Shown piece by piece: positions 1-12,200 of a DNA stretch of 64,000 nucleotides. The notes under the pieces are model-generated. The model worked only from the letters and a program-made list of their open reading frames with translations. It searched no databases and was not told the DNA's origin. Both the position numbers and the translations under genes were made by a program. Source of the stretch: Mycobacterium conspicuum (lineage in GTDB: Bacteria > Actinomycetota > Actinomycetes > Mycobacteriales > Mycobacteriaceae); assembly GCF_010730195.1 (NCBI RefSeq), contig NZ_AP022613.1:3100001-3164000 (forward strand). The letters are read 5' to 3'. Numbering within the stretch: the first letter of the stretch is position 1; the number at the start of each line of letters is the position of its first letter.

Positions 1-3000
1 CCAACAGGATTTCGACCACGCGGAGGTACGCCCAGGGCTGCCCCGCGGCGCCGAGCCACAGGTCGACGATCGGCATACGACCCTCGGTGTCGTCGAACCC
101 GACAAACCGGGTTTCGACGTCGACGGTCCCGTTCACGGGGGCGTCGCGGTAGAACCGCGCCCACACGACGCGATGCGGGAATCCGACGGTCGGGTCCGCG
201 GCGTCGATATAGGACGCGACATCCGGACTGGCCCCGCTGTTGCAAGTCCATACGTTCATCGCGGTGTGCGGAACGATGTGGAACGCGCCGTCGAGCAGGC
301 CGGGGTGTTGCTCGCCGACCGGAACCTGGCAGCGGTCGACCGCAAGCGTGCCTGACGAACCGTTGCGGCCTATCCGGGCGCCGTCCATCAGGGTCGCAAA
401 CGCGGGACCGTGGAACACCGTGCCGTCATACGGGTTGGCATACGGGATCGCGTCTTTCAACGGGGCAGGGGCTGCCGGTTCACCGGCGTAGCCGTCCGCC
501 GTGACGATCACCGCCTGCGCGTGTGTCTCCCAGCGCGAGAACTCCGCTCGGCGTGCGTCACGCCACACCTCCACGCGACCGGCAAAACGCCCAGGCTCGG
601 TGGGTTCGACGATTACCCGCAGCTTCGTCGGCGAATCGACGACGATCCAGCGAAGCAGCCGCAGGTCGGCGATTTCGACAACCTTGGCCGGGGCGTGTTC
701 TAGGGCACGAGCGCCGGCCTGCGCGAACAGGTCGAGCACCGACATCATTGGCAGCGCCGGGATTACATACGAGGGGCAGTGGTCGACGATCCAGGTGTCC
801 CGGGTGGGATCGAGGGTCGTCTCCAGCGTCGTCGCCGCGGCCACCTCGGACTCAACCGTGGTCGAGCAGGATTCGACCGGCGACTCTGCCGCATCGCGCG
901 TGATGCGCATGCCGAGGTTGGTCGCGCTGTAGATCCGGATTCCGTCGTTCCACAGCGAAGCTTCGGCCACGGCCAGGATGCTGTCGGTGTCGCGCTGCAT
1001 GCGGGTGATCTCGATTTGCGCCGTGATCCGTTTGTTGGTCGGCACGATCTGACCGCGGTACCGCCAGGTGATCGGGTCATGCAGCGCCACCGGCTCGAAG
1101 CGCGCCGTCGGGCCCATCTCCTTGCCCAAGCCGAGATCGAGCATCGCGAATTGCAGGAGTTGGAGCAGCATCTCGATGCCCAAGGAGCCGGGCTGTACCG
1201 GGTCCCGGTAGAAGTGGGCCTTGAAGAACCACTCGTCGGGATCGACGTCCTTGACGCCGCGCCACCGGCCCAGCCCGGCGGCTCCGTCGGTGGGCCAGCG
1301 ACCGGTAACCCGGTCCATCATCAACAGCATCGGATCGGCCAGCCGGGCCCCGGGGCCGAAGAATTCCGTCGGGCGGGCGCGCAGGTCGATAACCGGTGCC
1401 GCACAAGGCATCTCCAGCAGGGCACGCTGCTCGGCGCTGACCGGCAGGCCCACCTGCTGCTGCAACGCTTCGAGGCGGAAGTAGCCGAACACGGTGTCGA
1501 AGGTGTAGACGGGTCCTTCGGCATCGGAGATCTCGCCGTCGAAGGTCGCAATGATGGTTCCGCCGGCCTGGGCGATGTTGTTCAGCGTGGCCCTGATCCG
1601 CAGGGTTCCGGTCGAGGGCGTGATCTCGCGGTGCTGCACTCCGGTGCCGTCGAGGTTGCGGAAGAACAGGTCGACGTCGAAGTCCAGCGGGCATCCGGCG
1701 TAGGCGCCGACCCAGCCGCACGGCTGCAGCGCGATCTCCATCAGGACCGCGTTGGGCATCGTCAACTTTCCGTTTGCGCCCTTGTTCTCGGCGAAATACC
1801 AGGCGTCGCTGGGGACGTCGTACTCGGCGACGACGGACGTGCCGGCCTGCGGAACACCGAGCTCGCCGACGACCTCGGTGACCCGGGACATGAAGTGATA
1901 CGGCGGCCCGGGGAGCCGGGCGACCCTGCGGTGGGTGTCGAACTTCTCGTACAGTGGTCCGACCGCCAAAGACGGCTTGCCGACGGCGCAGGCGAGCATC
2001 GCGGTGAGGTCGAACTTGACTCCGTGGCCCTCGGCGACGGGCTTGGGTTCGACGTGGCCCGCCAGCTCGCGCAGGCCCATGTCCATCGGACAGCCGGGCG
2101 AGAGCCGCAATCCCATTCGCCTGCAATGGAAAGCGGGCAGCCCGTCGACGGTGACGAGCAGGTCGGCGAACAGCGTGGGCTCGGGCCCGGCGATGACCTC
2201 GCGCACGAAGACCTCGTAGACCACCTCGCGTGATTGCGGCGTGACCTGTCCGCGGCAGACCAGTTTGTACGTCTCGAACGGCACCGGCTCGAAGCGCCAG
2301 CCGTCGCACCCGATGGTCATGCCGATGGCGGTCATGTAGATCGCCATCGTCTGCATCGTGCCCTCGAACATCAGGGTGCCGGGCATGCAGGGGTCGTTTT
2401 TGAAATGACCTTCGAAATACCAGGTTTCGGGGGTCACGTGCGAGACGGCGCGTAGATAGCCCCGGCTCCAGGGGCCACCGGTGAAGTCCAGCTGGGTGAC
2501 CTCGTCGACGAACAACATGTCGCCGCCGGAGATGATCGGCGGGCGGGTGTGGCTGGCCGCGCGCTCGAAGCCGGGGCCAAAGGTGCGGAAGATGTCGCCG
2601 GCGGCCATGGCCTCCAGATCGGCGCGCTGAAGCGAGGTGCGCGCCGTTTGCGCCGGCGTGGGGTCCATCGGGCCGTCGACCGTCTCATCCTCGGGGCGCC
2701 ACAGGATTCCGCCCGACGCCGCCAGTTCTTCGTCGGAGAAGAAGCCGGCCTGCCCGTTGCGCATCGACATCCGCTCTACGCCGTCGATGGTGCAGTCGTA
2801 GTGAAAGAAGAACATGCGGATGGCGCCTTGGCGGGCGTGGCCGTCGACGTGGATGTCGAAGCGTAGGGTGTCACCGATTTCGGGCAGGCCACCCAGGTAG
2901 GTCACCTCGCAGCCGAGCAGGCGGTAGACGCGATCGCTCTTGTTGGCGAAGTCCGCACCCATCCAGGAGATGAGCATGAGGTCGGCCTGCCCGGCTTCGA

Positions 3001-6000
3001 TCATGATCCCGGCCGGCATCCGTCCCTGATGCAGCCACCATGCGTCGGCGGTGACATCGGTTTCGGTCCACAGCGTCCCCTTGCCGGCCTTGCCCGGTTC
3101 GGCGTCGATGCCTAGCAGCCGATCCGCCAGCAACAGTGGAGGTTCGGGCATCCGTACCTGTCGGGCGTAGTCATCCTGGATGGCGAATGCCGGGCCGTAG
3201 ATCTCCGAAATCTTGCCCGAGGCATGCACGGCCAGGCCGGCCTTGTCGAGCGTTAGACCCACCGGGTCGCGCTTGACCGTCGGCGTGGGAAGTTGTTTGT
3301 CGGCGGGCCGGGCGGGTTGGATTGTCCGGTAGGCACCCCCGTCCGGGAAATAGTCGACCTTTTTGACGTCGCTGTGCGCCCGCGGTTTCGGGCCGCTCGG
3401 CGCATTCTGCGGTGGCGCCTTCGGTTTCTCAGGGACTGCGGCGGCGCCGTTGGCCTTGGGAGTGTGCGCCGTTGTGGCGCTTGCCTTTCGACGGTCGAGG
3501 TCGACACCGAGCGACAGCGGCTCCGGCGGCGTCCGCTCGGCCAGCTCGTCACCCAGCGGAACTCGTGCCAACGCCTCCGCCACTTTGGGTAGGGCTGGCG
3601 GAACCGGCAAGTGTGTCATTGACTGCTCCACTCCGGGGGTCCTGGTCGGGTATCTCGGTGCGTCCGTGCGGATCGGCACCGGTGGCGGATCGGCGGCGCT
3701 GGCGACCCCGACGGACACCGGTACCGGCTCCGCTGCGTAATCTGCCTCAGCCACAACGTGATTCGGGAGCCTGACCGCGGGAAGGTGCGCCGGGAAATGC
3801 AACAGCGCGGGTTTCCGCGTTTGGCTTGGGGCGACCGGGGACAGCAGCGCGACCAGCTCGTCGGCGTCGCGGCGTCCGGCGACCGGTGGCACCAGCACGA
3901 GGTGTTGTTCCTGGCCGGCCAACGCGTGCAGCGCGACGACGACCGCCCGCTGCTGCGCTGTCCACGGTTCGCCGTCGGGCCAAACGTCCAGTAGCCCGTA
4001 GAGCACGCCGGCGGCGACGTGCAGCAGCCCCGATGCGGCGTGGGCGTGGCCCAGCAGCGGGGAGAGGTTCAACGCGCCGGGCGCGGTGCCCAGGTGCAGG
4101 CACTCTCCCCGATGTGTCTGATCGGCGGGCAGGGTGGCCAGCGTCCTGTCGCCGTCACGCCGGGCGTCGGCGGCGCGTTTGAGCACGAGCACAACCGCGG
4201 CGTCACCGGGTAGCTGCTCGTCGGGTCGGAGCAACGCGCGTGCCGCCGCTTCGTGGACCGGTTCGCAGCTGAGATCGACCGCCCCGACGACCGCCGCGTC
4301 GATTTCGCCTCGCCGTAACGCCCGCGCGGCCAGCTCGAGGGCCGTGGTCCCGGACAGCTCCTCCCTGGATACCGTGAAACTTGGCCCGCGCAAATCGAAT
4401 TGGCTGTTCAACCGATTGGCCACAATGTTCGGCATGGCGCCCACCACGCCGGCGGTGGACCAGCCGTGGACGACATCATCGCGCGCCGCGTCCAGCGCCT
4501 CGGGGTCGTCGACCTCGTCGGCCAGTCGCCAGCGCACGCCGAATCGCGTCACTTCGGCGTCGCAACCCATGCCGACGATGACGCTGGTTCTGTCCGGCGG
4601 CAGCCGCTTGATCAGCTCGTCGATGTTGAGGGCCGCGCCCAGCAGGGCGAGTTGCTGGGGCTGGGTCTGCTTGAGATCGGCCGGCGGAAAACGGGTATGG
4701 GTCAGGTCGAGACGCACCTGGGCCATCCGCGCCCCGAGGGTGCCACTGCTGCCCTCCCCGAGGATCGGCTGGCCGGCCTTCAGATGGTCTGCGACGGAAG
4801 CGGTTTCGCATCCGTCACCCACCAAGAGGCTAAGTCCCACGATCGCGATGCCGTCGGCGGCCGCGGGTGTGGGCGTCGGCCATCTCGGCGGAGTTTCGCG
4901 CTGGTCGGTAGGCGCGATCCACTCTTCGAGCAGCAGGTGGGCGTTGTTGCCGCCGAAGCCGAAGTTGTTGATCGCGGCGCGGCGTGGCCCGTCGCATTCC
5001 CACGGTTCGGGCGCGGTGAGCAGACGGAACGGCGAGTCGGCGATGAAGGGCAGTGGATCGTCGACGTGCAGCGTCGGGGGACGCACGCCCGCACGCATCG
5101 CCGCCAGCACCTTGATGGCACCCGCGGCGCCGGAGGCCGTGATCGAGTGTCCCAGATTGGATTTCAGCGATCCGATGGGTATGTCCGCCAGGCCGGCGAA
5201 GATACTTGTCATGCTCATCAGTTCGGTCAGGTCGCCGCGTGAGGTTCCCGTGGCGTGGCACTCGACGAGGGAGATGTCGCGCGGCTGGAGCCCGGCCATT
5301 TCGTAGGCGAGCCGCATCGCGCGCTCTTGACCCTCTTGTGACGGGACCAGCAGACCCCGTCCGCGGCCGTCGTTGCTGAGGCCGATTCCCCGGATGACGC
5401 CCAAGATGCCGTTATCATCGGCGATTGCGTCTTCCAACCTGCGCAGCACCAGAACGGCAGCGCCCTCGGCCGGGACCAATCCGTCGGCGCCTTGGTGGAA
5501 GGGGCGCGATCGGCCCGTGCGGCTCAATGCCTGCAAGGCACTGAAGCCGACGTGGAGCAGCAGGTCGCTGGCGCCGTTGACGCCGCCCGCCAGCATGACG
5601 TCCGCGGTGCGGTCGTGCAGTCGATCGCACGCCAGCTTGATGGCGTACAGGGAGGAGGCGCATGCGGCGTCGAGGGCGGTGGCGCCGGCGGTCAATCCCA
5701 GTGCGTTGGCGACGAGGTGGGCCGGCAGGCCGGACATGAACCGATTTCGCCAGTCGATCCCGTGTTCGGTACCGCGCCAGACCTTTTCGGCGAGGTCGGT
5801 CATCGTCTTCGTGGGATAGCTCAGGTTGCCGAGAACAACCCCGGCCGAGCCCGGGACGGCACCAGCGCTCCAGCCGGCGCTGTGCACCGCCTGGCGGGCC
5901 GACTCGACCACCCACAGGTACAGCGGGTCGAGGCCGTCGAATTCGTCGGCGTCGAGCAACAGACCGCCGGGATCGAAAACGTCGTCAAAGCCGCGCACAT

Positions 6001-6208
6001 AGCCGCCGCGATCAGACCAGGTGTGGTCGAGGTACGGCGCGTCCGGCTGGTCTTGCAGAACGCGCGCGGGGGAGACCCCCCAATAATCCGGCCGCGCCGA
6101 GCCGAGCGCGTCGCGGCTATCGCGCACCGTCTTCCACAGCTCGTCGGGGTTCAGCCCGCCGGGAAGGACGCAGCCCTGACCGACGATCGCAATGGGCTCG
6201 AAATTCAC
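1..6208 (-). CDS. pfaC: PfaC-like PUFA synthase subunit (KS-CLF-DH-DH-DH), 3' end beyond window
   Basis: The frame is open from a GTG at 6208 to the left edge (about 2069 codons, C-terminus missing). GAGG lies 4 bases before the GTG, and only 6 bases separate it from the stop of the PfaA-like gene, so the two are co-transcribed. Domains: a ketosynthase with DAACASS (Cys183), HATGT (His318) and KSNLGH; a second KS-like domain in which the active Cys is replaced (SREELSG, Glu617), as in a chain-length factor; a Pro/Ala-rich linker; then four FabA-type hotdog folds forming two double-hotdog dehydratases. Key hotdog sequences are WWLHQGRMPAG, GHFKNDPCMPG with His1268, and AHFYRDPVQPG with His1665. 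Near the edge is a PKS-type dehydratase with an IVDH motif and LLDGAFH. I find no acyltransferase between CLF and DH. The family makes methylene-interrupted polyenes by combined ketosynthesis and dehydration/isomerisation. The product here is unknown. Confidence 0.9.
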   Translation of the reverse strand, partial: MNFEPIAIVGQGCVLPGGLNPDELWKTVRDSRDALGSARPDYWGVSPARVLQDQPDAPYLDHTWSDRGGYVRGFDDVFDPGGLLLDADEFDGLDPLYLWVVESARQAVHSAGWSAGAVPGSAGVVLGNLSYPTKTMTDLAEKVWRGTEHGIDWRNRFMSGLPAHLVANALGLTAGATALDAACASSLYAIKLACDRLHDRTADVMLAGGVNGASDLLLHVGFSALQALSRTGRSRPFHQGADGLVPAEGAAVLVLRRLEDAIADDNGILGVIRGIGLSNDGRGRGLLVPSQEGQERAMRLAYEMAGLQPRDISLVECHATGTSRGDLTELMSMTSIFAGLADIPIGSLKSNLGHSITASGAAGAIKVLAAMRAGVRPPTLHVDDPLPFIADSPFRLLTAPEPWECDGPRRAAINNFGFGGNNAHLLLEEWIAPTDQRETPPRWPTPTPAAADGIAIVGLSLLVGDGCETASVADHLKAGQPILGEGSSGTLGARMAQVRLDLTHTRFPPADLKQTQPQQLALLGAALNIDELIKRLPPDRTSVIVGMGCDAEVTRFGVRWRLADEVDDPEALDAARDDVVHGWSTAGVVGAMPNIVANRLNSQFDLRGPSFTVSREELSGTTALELAARALRRGEIDAAVVGAVDLSCEPVHEAAARALLRPDEQLPGDAAVVLVLKRAADARRDGDRTLATLPADQTHRGECLHLGTAPGALNLSPLLGHAHAASGLLHVAAGVLYGLLDVWPDGEPWTAQQRAVVVALHALAGQEQHLVLVPPVAGRRDADELVALLSPVAPSQTRKPALLHFPAHLPAVRLPNHVVAEADYAAEPVPVSVGVASAADPPPVPIRTDAPRYPTRTPGVEQSMTHLPVPPALPKVAEALARVPLGDELAERTPPEPLSLGVDLDRRKASATTAHTPKANGAAAVPEKPKAPPQNAPSGPKPRAHSDVKKVDYFPDGGAYRTIQPARPADKQLPTPTVKRDPVGLTLDKAGLAVHASGKISEIYGPAFAIQDDYARQVRMPEPPLLLADRLLGIDAEPGKAGKGTLWTETDVTADAWWLHQGRMPAGIMIEAGQADLMLISWMGADFANKSDRVYRLLGCEVTYLGGLPEIGDTLRFDIHVDGHARQGAIRMFFFHYDCTIDGVERMSMRNGQAGFFSDEELAASGGILWRPEDETVDGPMDPTPAQTARTSLQRADLEAMAAGDIFRTFGPGFERAASHTRPPIISGGDMLFVDEVTQLDFTGGPWSRGYLRAVSHVTPETWYFEGHFKNDPCMPGTLMFEGTMQTMAIYMTAIGMTIGCDGWRFEPVPFETYKLVCRGQVTPQSREVVYEVFVREVIAGPEPTLFADLLVTVDGLPAFHCRRMGLRLSPGCPMDMGLRELAGHVEPKPVAEGHGVKFDLTAMLACAVGKPSLAVGPLYEKFDTHRRVARLPGPPYHFMSRVTEVVGELGVPQAGTSVVAEYDVPSDAWYFAENKGANGKLTMPNAVLMEIALQPCGWVGAYAGCPLDFDVDLFFRNLDGTGVQHREITPSTGTLRIRATLNNIAQAGGTIIATFDGEISDAEGPVYTFDTVFGYFRLEALQQQVGLPVSAEQRALLEMPCAAPVIDLRARPTEFFGPGARLADPMLLMMDRVTGRWPTDGAAGLGRWRGVKDVDPDEWFFKAHFYRDPVQPGSLGIEMLLQLLQFAMLDLGLGKEMGPTARFEPVALHDPITWRYRGQIVPTNKRITAQIEITRMQRDTDSILAVAEASLWNDGIRIYSATNLGMRITRDAAESPVESCSTTVESEVAAATTLETTLDPTRDTWIVDHCPSYVIPALPMMSVLDLFAQAGARALEHAPAKVVEIADLRLLRWIVVDSPTKLRVIVEPTEPGRFAGRVEVWRDARRAEFSRWETHAQAVIVTADGYAGEPAAPAPLKDAIPYANPYDGTVFHGPAFATLMDGARIGRNGSSGTLAVDRCQVPVGEQHPGLLDGAFHIVPHTAMNVWTCNSGASPDVASYIDAADPTVGFPHRVVWARFYRDAPVNGTVDVETRFVGFDDTEGRMPIVDLWLGAAGQPWAYLRVVEILL

Positions 6209-6214
6209 GACGCC

Positions 6215-9200
6215 TCAGCCGCCGTAGGGATACAACTCGAGTCGTTTGAAGCTGGCCACCAAAAGGTTTTCGGCGTCGAGCAGGTCCAGGTCGCAAACGG
6301 CCCGGTTGTTCTTGGCTTCGCCGTTCGAGAGCTCACAGCGCAGCCCGTCACCCAGCGCGCCGGCCCGGTACCGCACGACCTCGCCGACCCGCAACGGCAG
6401 CACCTTGCGGCCGAGCTGGTCGAAACTCCATACCAATGCCGCTTGCAAGCAGCCGTCGAGCGCCGCGGGATCGGTGGCCCAGCCTTCGCCCTGCCAGCCC
6501 GCCGTCATCAGTCCGTGCAACGACGCGGTGGCGCTCGAATCCCGGCAGTCGACGCCCTTCAGAACCTGGAACGCAGGGCCGTGGAAGAGCGCGCCGCCGG
6601 TATAGCACGCGTCGCGGTCGAGCTGGCGGCCGCCGAGCGGCGCGACGGAGACGGACGGCGGGTGGGCTGGTTCAGTGGTTGAGCCCGAACCCATTTCGAC
6701 GGTCGCGGAGTAATACGCGGACTGTTCGGAGAGGTCGTACAGCGTGCACGTCAGCCGATGTTGATGATCGTCTGCCGGCGCGCAGCGCACCAGCATCGCG
6801 TCACCGTGTTGTTCGAAGTCGTGCAACGTCACGCCGCGCAGCACCCTGAGGTCGAGTACGCGTTCGACACGGTGCCCGGGCCGACAGGCCTCGGCCATTC
6901 GCACGAACCATTTCAGCGCTTGCACCACCGGAAGGACGACGTTGCCCTGGATGCGGTGGTCAACCAGGTAGGGCTGCCGCGTCACGTGCGCAACCACCCG
7001 CGCGACGCGGCCTGCGGCGGGCAGCGGGTGGGTCGGCAATCCGGCGAGCACGCCCTCGCCGAGGATCACCTCGGGACTGTCGACGTGCCCGTCCAGCACC
7101 TCTCGGACGAAGGCCTGCGCGCCGTCGGCGAGCGGAATCAGCGCGATGCCACGGGCCTCGAACATCGCCTTAAGGCCGGGCGTGACCATGCCGGAATCCC
7201 ATGGCCCCCAACCCAATGCCCGCACCAGGCAGCCCGGGCCGCGACGGGCCTGCTCGGCCAGGGCGACCTTGTTGAGGATCTCGTTGGCCATGGCGTAGTC
7301 GCTTTGTCCGACGTTGCCACTGCGCGCGGCCACCGACGAGAACAGGCAGACCAGCTTCAGCGGATCGGCGGCCGTCGCGTCCAGCAGTGCACACAGCCCG
7401 CCCACCTTGGTCTCGAAGACGCGGTCGAATCCGTCCAGCGTCTTCTTGTGCAATGGGGCGTCGGCCAAGACGCCGGCGCCGTGCACCACGCCCGTGATGG
7501 GCCCGAACTCGGCTCGCACGCCGTCGAGCAGGGCCCCGAGTTGCGACGCGTCGCGCACGTCGGCTGCGGTGTAGCGGACCCGCGAGCCGGCCTCGGTCAG
7601 GGCGGCCAGGGTGGCACGCACCTCGCGGTCGGCCAGGATGCGCTGCACCCGCTGTTCCAGCTCTTTGGGGGTGGGCTTGACGCCGTGCGCCGCGGCGGCG
7701 GTGAGCAGCGCCCGCTTGAGTTCGGCATCGGTCGACAGCCCGTGCGCCTCGGCGGGCTCGTCGCCGAGTTCCGTGCGTCCGATCAGGACGAAGCTGGCCT
7801 GGGTTTCCTTGGCCAGGGCGATCACCGACGCGGCGGTGACGCCACGGCCTCCACCCGACACGACGATCACGTCGCGCTGGTCGATGCGACGGTTGCGCGT
7901 CGTCACCTGCCGCGCGTCAGCGACGAGGGTGACCCGGCCGTGCGTGCTGCCCACACCGACTTCCAGTTCCAGCCCGCCGGCCAATATCTCCTCAGCGAGG
8001 CTTTCCGCGACGGCGCTGGGGGACCGTTGGCCGACGGCGATATCGATCGCTTTGACCTCGGCGGTCGGCCACTCTTGTGCGGCGGTCTTGGCGAGGGCGG
8101 CGATGCCGCCTGCCCAAGCGCGCTCACCGGGGTCGGTCAGCAGACCGAACGTGCCACCGGTGTCCTGGACGGTGATGAATACCCCGCCGCGGTCCTGGAA
8201 CTTCGCCGCCAGGCGTTGCGCATCGGCAAAGACCACCCGGTTCAGGGCCAACGCGTCGTCGCGGCGGGTGGTTCGCCGCAGACCACCGAGGTGGATCACC
8301 GCCTCGGCATCGGCGCTGGGCTCGGCCACGACGGTGGCGGCGACACCGTGCGTGCGCAGGATCGCGGCCAGCGCGTCCGCGATGGCGTCCTCGGCGTCCC
8401 GGGTTCCCACGACCTCCACAGTGACGGCGGTGTGCAGACCGGGCATCCCCATCCCGCTTGCCGGAGCAGCTGCCGCACGCATCGCGTGACGGGCGATCGC
8501 TGCTCCGGCCAACTCAAAAGGGACGCAATCACCTACCGGCGTGCCGTTCGAGTTGGCCGGGGATGGTGGCGGTTGCGGCGTCGGCGGTGCGCCGTTGGCG
8601 GCCGGGCCGATCAGCGATTGCAAGTAGTCGACGATCTCCTGCAACGTCACCAACGCCGCCATCGTCGCCGTCTCCACATCAGGCAAACCCGGAACCCGAT
8701 CCTGCACCGCCGACAAAATCTCCACACGCTTGATCGAATCAATACCCAAATCAGCCTCAAGCGCCATCGAAAGATCCAGCATCTCAACGGGATAACCCGT
8801 CTTCTCGGCAACCACCTCAAGCATCGGCGCAACCAAATCCGCACCCACCGAGACCGCAGCAGGCACCGCCACCGGCGCCGCCACCGGCGCGGCCGACGCG
8901 CCATTGGTGACCGCCGGACCCACCAGCGACTGCAAGTAGTCGACGATCTCCTGCAACGTCACCAACGCCGCCATCGTCGCCGTCTCCACATCAGGCAAAC
9001 CCGGAACCCGATCCTGCACCGCCGACAAAATCTCCACACGCTTGATCGAATCAATACCCAAATCAGCCTCAAGCGCCATCGAAAGATCCAGCATCTCAAC
9101 GGGATAACCCGTCTTCTCGGCAACCACCTCAAGCATCGGCGCAACCAAATCCCCACCCACCGAGACCGCAGCAGGCACCGCCACCGGCGCCGCCACCGGC

Positions 9201-12200
9201 GCGGCCGACGCGCCATTGGTGACCGCCGGACCCACCAGCGACTGCAAGTAGTCGACGATCTCCTGCAACGTCACCAACGCCGCCATCGTCGCCGTCTCCA
9301 CATCAGGCAAACCCGGAACCCGATCCTGCACCGCCGACAAAATCTCCACACGCTTGATCGAATCAATACCCAAATCAGCCTCAAGCGCCATCGAAAGATC
9401 CAGCATCTCAACGGGATAACCCGTCTTCTCGGCAACCACCTCAAGCATCGGCGAAACCAAATCCCCACCCACCGAGACCGCAGCGGGTGCCGCGACCGGC
9501 GGTGCCGGCACCGCCGGTCCGCCAATGGAGACGACCGGGGCCTGCGGCGGTGCGGGCAGCACCGTCGCGCGGGTGGAGGCGGTCGGGGCTGGCGGCGGGG
9601 CGGGCATTGCCGGCGTGCCGTTCTGCGTCGCCGGCGGTGCTGCCGGCGGCGACGCCACCGGGGCTACCGCGGCCGGGCTGGCTCCGGACAGCAGACCTTG
9701 CAGGTGTCCTTGTAATTGGCCGACCGCCTGCTGCAGGGTTCCCAGCGCGGCGATCATCTCGGTCACCACCTCGGCGCTGATGTTGAGCGTGCCCGAGGGC
9801 GGCGCGGCATGAGCGCCGTTGCCGTTGAACGCGGCGGCCGCGGCCGGCGCGGCAGGCGATGCCGTCCCGTTTACGCGGGGCAGAGCTGGGATTGGTTCGG
9901 CTGGCATCAATTTGGTCTCCGATGCGGTCCTGTGTCCGTTGTCGTGGCCACTGCGATCGACGGTTGGGGTGTTTTCGGTCGGCCTGAGCACGGGCTCGTC
10001 GTTGAGTTGCGGTCTTCCATAGTTGGATCCATTGATCTTCAGAGTCAGCTTCGGCTTCTCTCGGTTTCGCGGGTCGTCGCCGAGGCGGTAGTCCGACCAC
10101 AGGCCCTCGAAATTCATCGGGACGCCGGCGGCTACCAGCTGAGCCAGTCCGAGCCACAGCGATCGAATGCCGTTGCGGCCCTTGGCGTCCAGCGACACCG
10201 CGGAATGCTCTTGGTCGGCAAGGCATTTGCGGACCAGATTGGTCAGCACGCTGCCGGGGCCGACCTCGATGAAGGTGCGTGCACCGGCCTGCCACATCGC
10301 CTGAATCTGTTCGACGAAGCGCACCGGCTCGGCGATCTGGCTGGCAAGCGTGGTCCGCATTTCCTGGCCGCCACCCGGGTAGGGCGCGGCCGTGGCATTG
10401 GCGTAGACCGGCACCGTCGGCGTGTCAAACGGGATACCGGCGAGGAACTCGGCAAACGGGCCGACTGCCGAGCTGACGATGTCGGAATGAAAGGCAGTAG
10501 CGACATCGAGGTGGCGCGCATTCACACCGGCCGCGCTGAATCGTTGTAGGGCCTCGTCGATGGCCGCGCGCTCACCCGATAGCACGAACTGCTCGGGAGC
10601 GTTGTGGTTGGCGATCACCACCGAAAGGCCCCAGTCCGCAATCCCCTTGCGGACCCAGTCCACGGGTGCGGTCACCGCACACATCGCCCCGTCGCTGCTG
10701 GTTGCCGCCTGGGCCATCAACGCGCCACGCGCCCGAGCGATCAGCAACGCGGCCTCGTCGCTGAAAACGCCGGCGGCGCATAGCGCGCTGACCTCTCCGA
10801 AGCTGTGCCCACCGACGGCGACCGGCGCAATGCCCAGGGCGCGGATCACCGACAGGAGGCTCAAGCTGTGCGCGCCGATACCCGGTTGCGCCCACTCGGT
10901 CTTGGTCAATTCGGCTGCCTGCTGGGCACGTTCGTCATCGGTGAATGCCGTCTTCGGCCAGACAACTTGGTGCAGGTCGCGATCGGCGTTCAGGCTCTCC
11001 GCCCGAGCGGCTTCCCAGGGCGACAGCGCGGACTCGTAGAGCTGCGGGATGTCTGAGCCCATGCCGACGTACTGGCTGCCCTGACCGGGAAACAGCAGGG
11101 CGACCGGGCCGGACGGTTGTGCCGAATAGAAATAGCCTTTGGGCGAGCTGATCGACGGCGCGACATCGGGTTTGGCGAGCTGCTCCGCGAGTTCGTCGAG
11201 CGCCGCGCGCAGACTCGAAACGTCGTCGGCGACAACGGCCAGGCGGTGCGGCTGCGCCGCGTCGTACCCCGATTGCGTGCTACGCGCCAGGTAGCTGAGC
11301 ATGTCGGGACTGTCGACCAGTGATGCCGACAGGCGCGCGGCTTGATCGGCAAGGTCCGACGCCGACGGGCCACCGAGCACAACCAGCTCGGAATCCCAGG
11401 ACCGGTACCGCCAGGCGCGCTTGCCGGCGCCGGTGTACTCCTCGACCGTGACATGAAAGTTGGTGCCGCCGAAGCCAAACGAACTAACCGATGCGCGCCT
11501 CGGGACGCCGTTGTCGGCGATCCACGGCTTGGCCTTCGTCGACAGGTAGAACGGGGTCTGCTCGATTTGGAGTGCGGGGTTGGGCCGATCGATTTTGATC
11601 GTCGGCGGCAACGCCTTGTGGTGCAACGCCATCACGGCCTTGAACAGGCCGGCAGCCCCCGCCGCACCCTTGGTGTGCCCGACCTGAGACTTGACCGAAC
11701 CGAGCGCACACCACTGGCGATCGGCACGCCCGGATTCGTCGAAGACCTCGCGCAGCGCGGTGAACTCGGCGACATCACCGGCTTTGGTCCCGGTGCCGTG
11801 CGCTTCGACGAGGCCCACCGTTTCCGGACCGTAGCCGGCAGCCTCATACGCGCGGCGAAGCGCTTTGGCCTGGCCGAGCGGGCTTGGCGCGTAGATGCTC
11901 TTGGCGCGGCCATCCGACGATGTGCCGAGGCCGCGGATCACCGCGTAGATCCGGTCCCCGTCGCGTTCGGCGTCATCGAGGCGCCTGAGCGCCAGCATCG
12001 CGAGCCCTTCGCCGAGCATGGTGCCGTCGGACTGGTCGGAGAACGGCCGGCAGTCACCCGTCGGGGAGAGCGCGGTGACCTTGGCGAAGCACATGAACAT
12101 CAAGATGTCGTTGAAGGCATCGACGCCGCCGGCGATCACCATGTCCGACTTGCCGAGGTACAACTCATTGAGCCCGGCCTCGAGCGCGGCCAGGGAGCTG

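Noticed and set aside
8619..9487. Regularly spaced repeats as a possible CRISPR array
   Set aside because: The repeat unit is 312 bp, coding, and each unit is a complete ACP domain.
6758..9715. 985-codon plus-strand open frame opposite pfaA
   Set aside because: Antisense shadow. The His/Arg repeats in it are the reverse complement of the ACP repeats.
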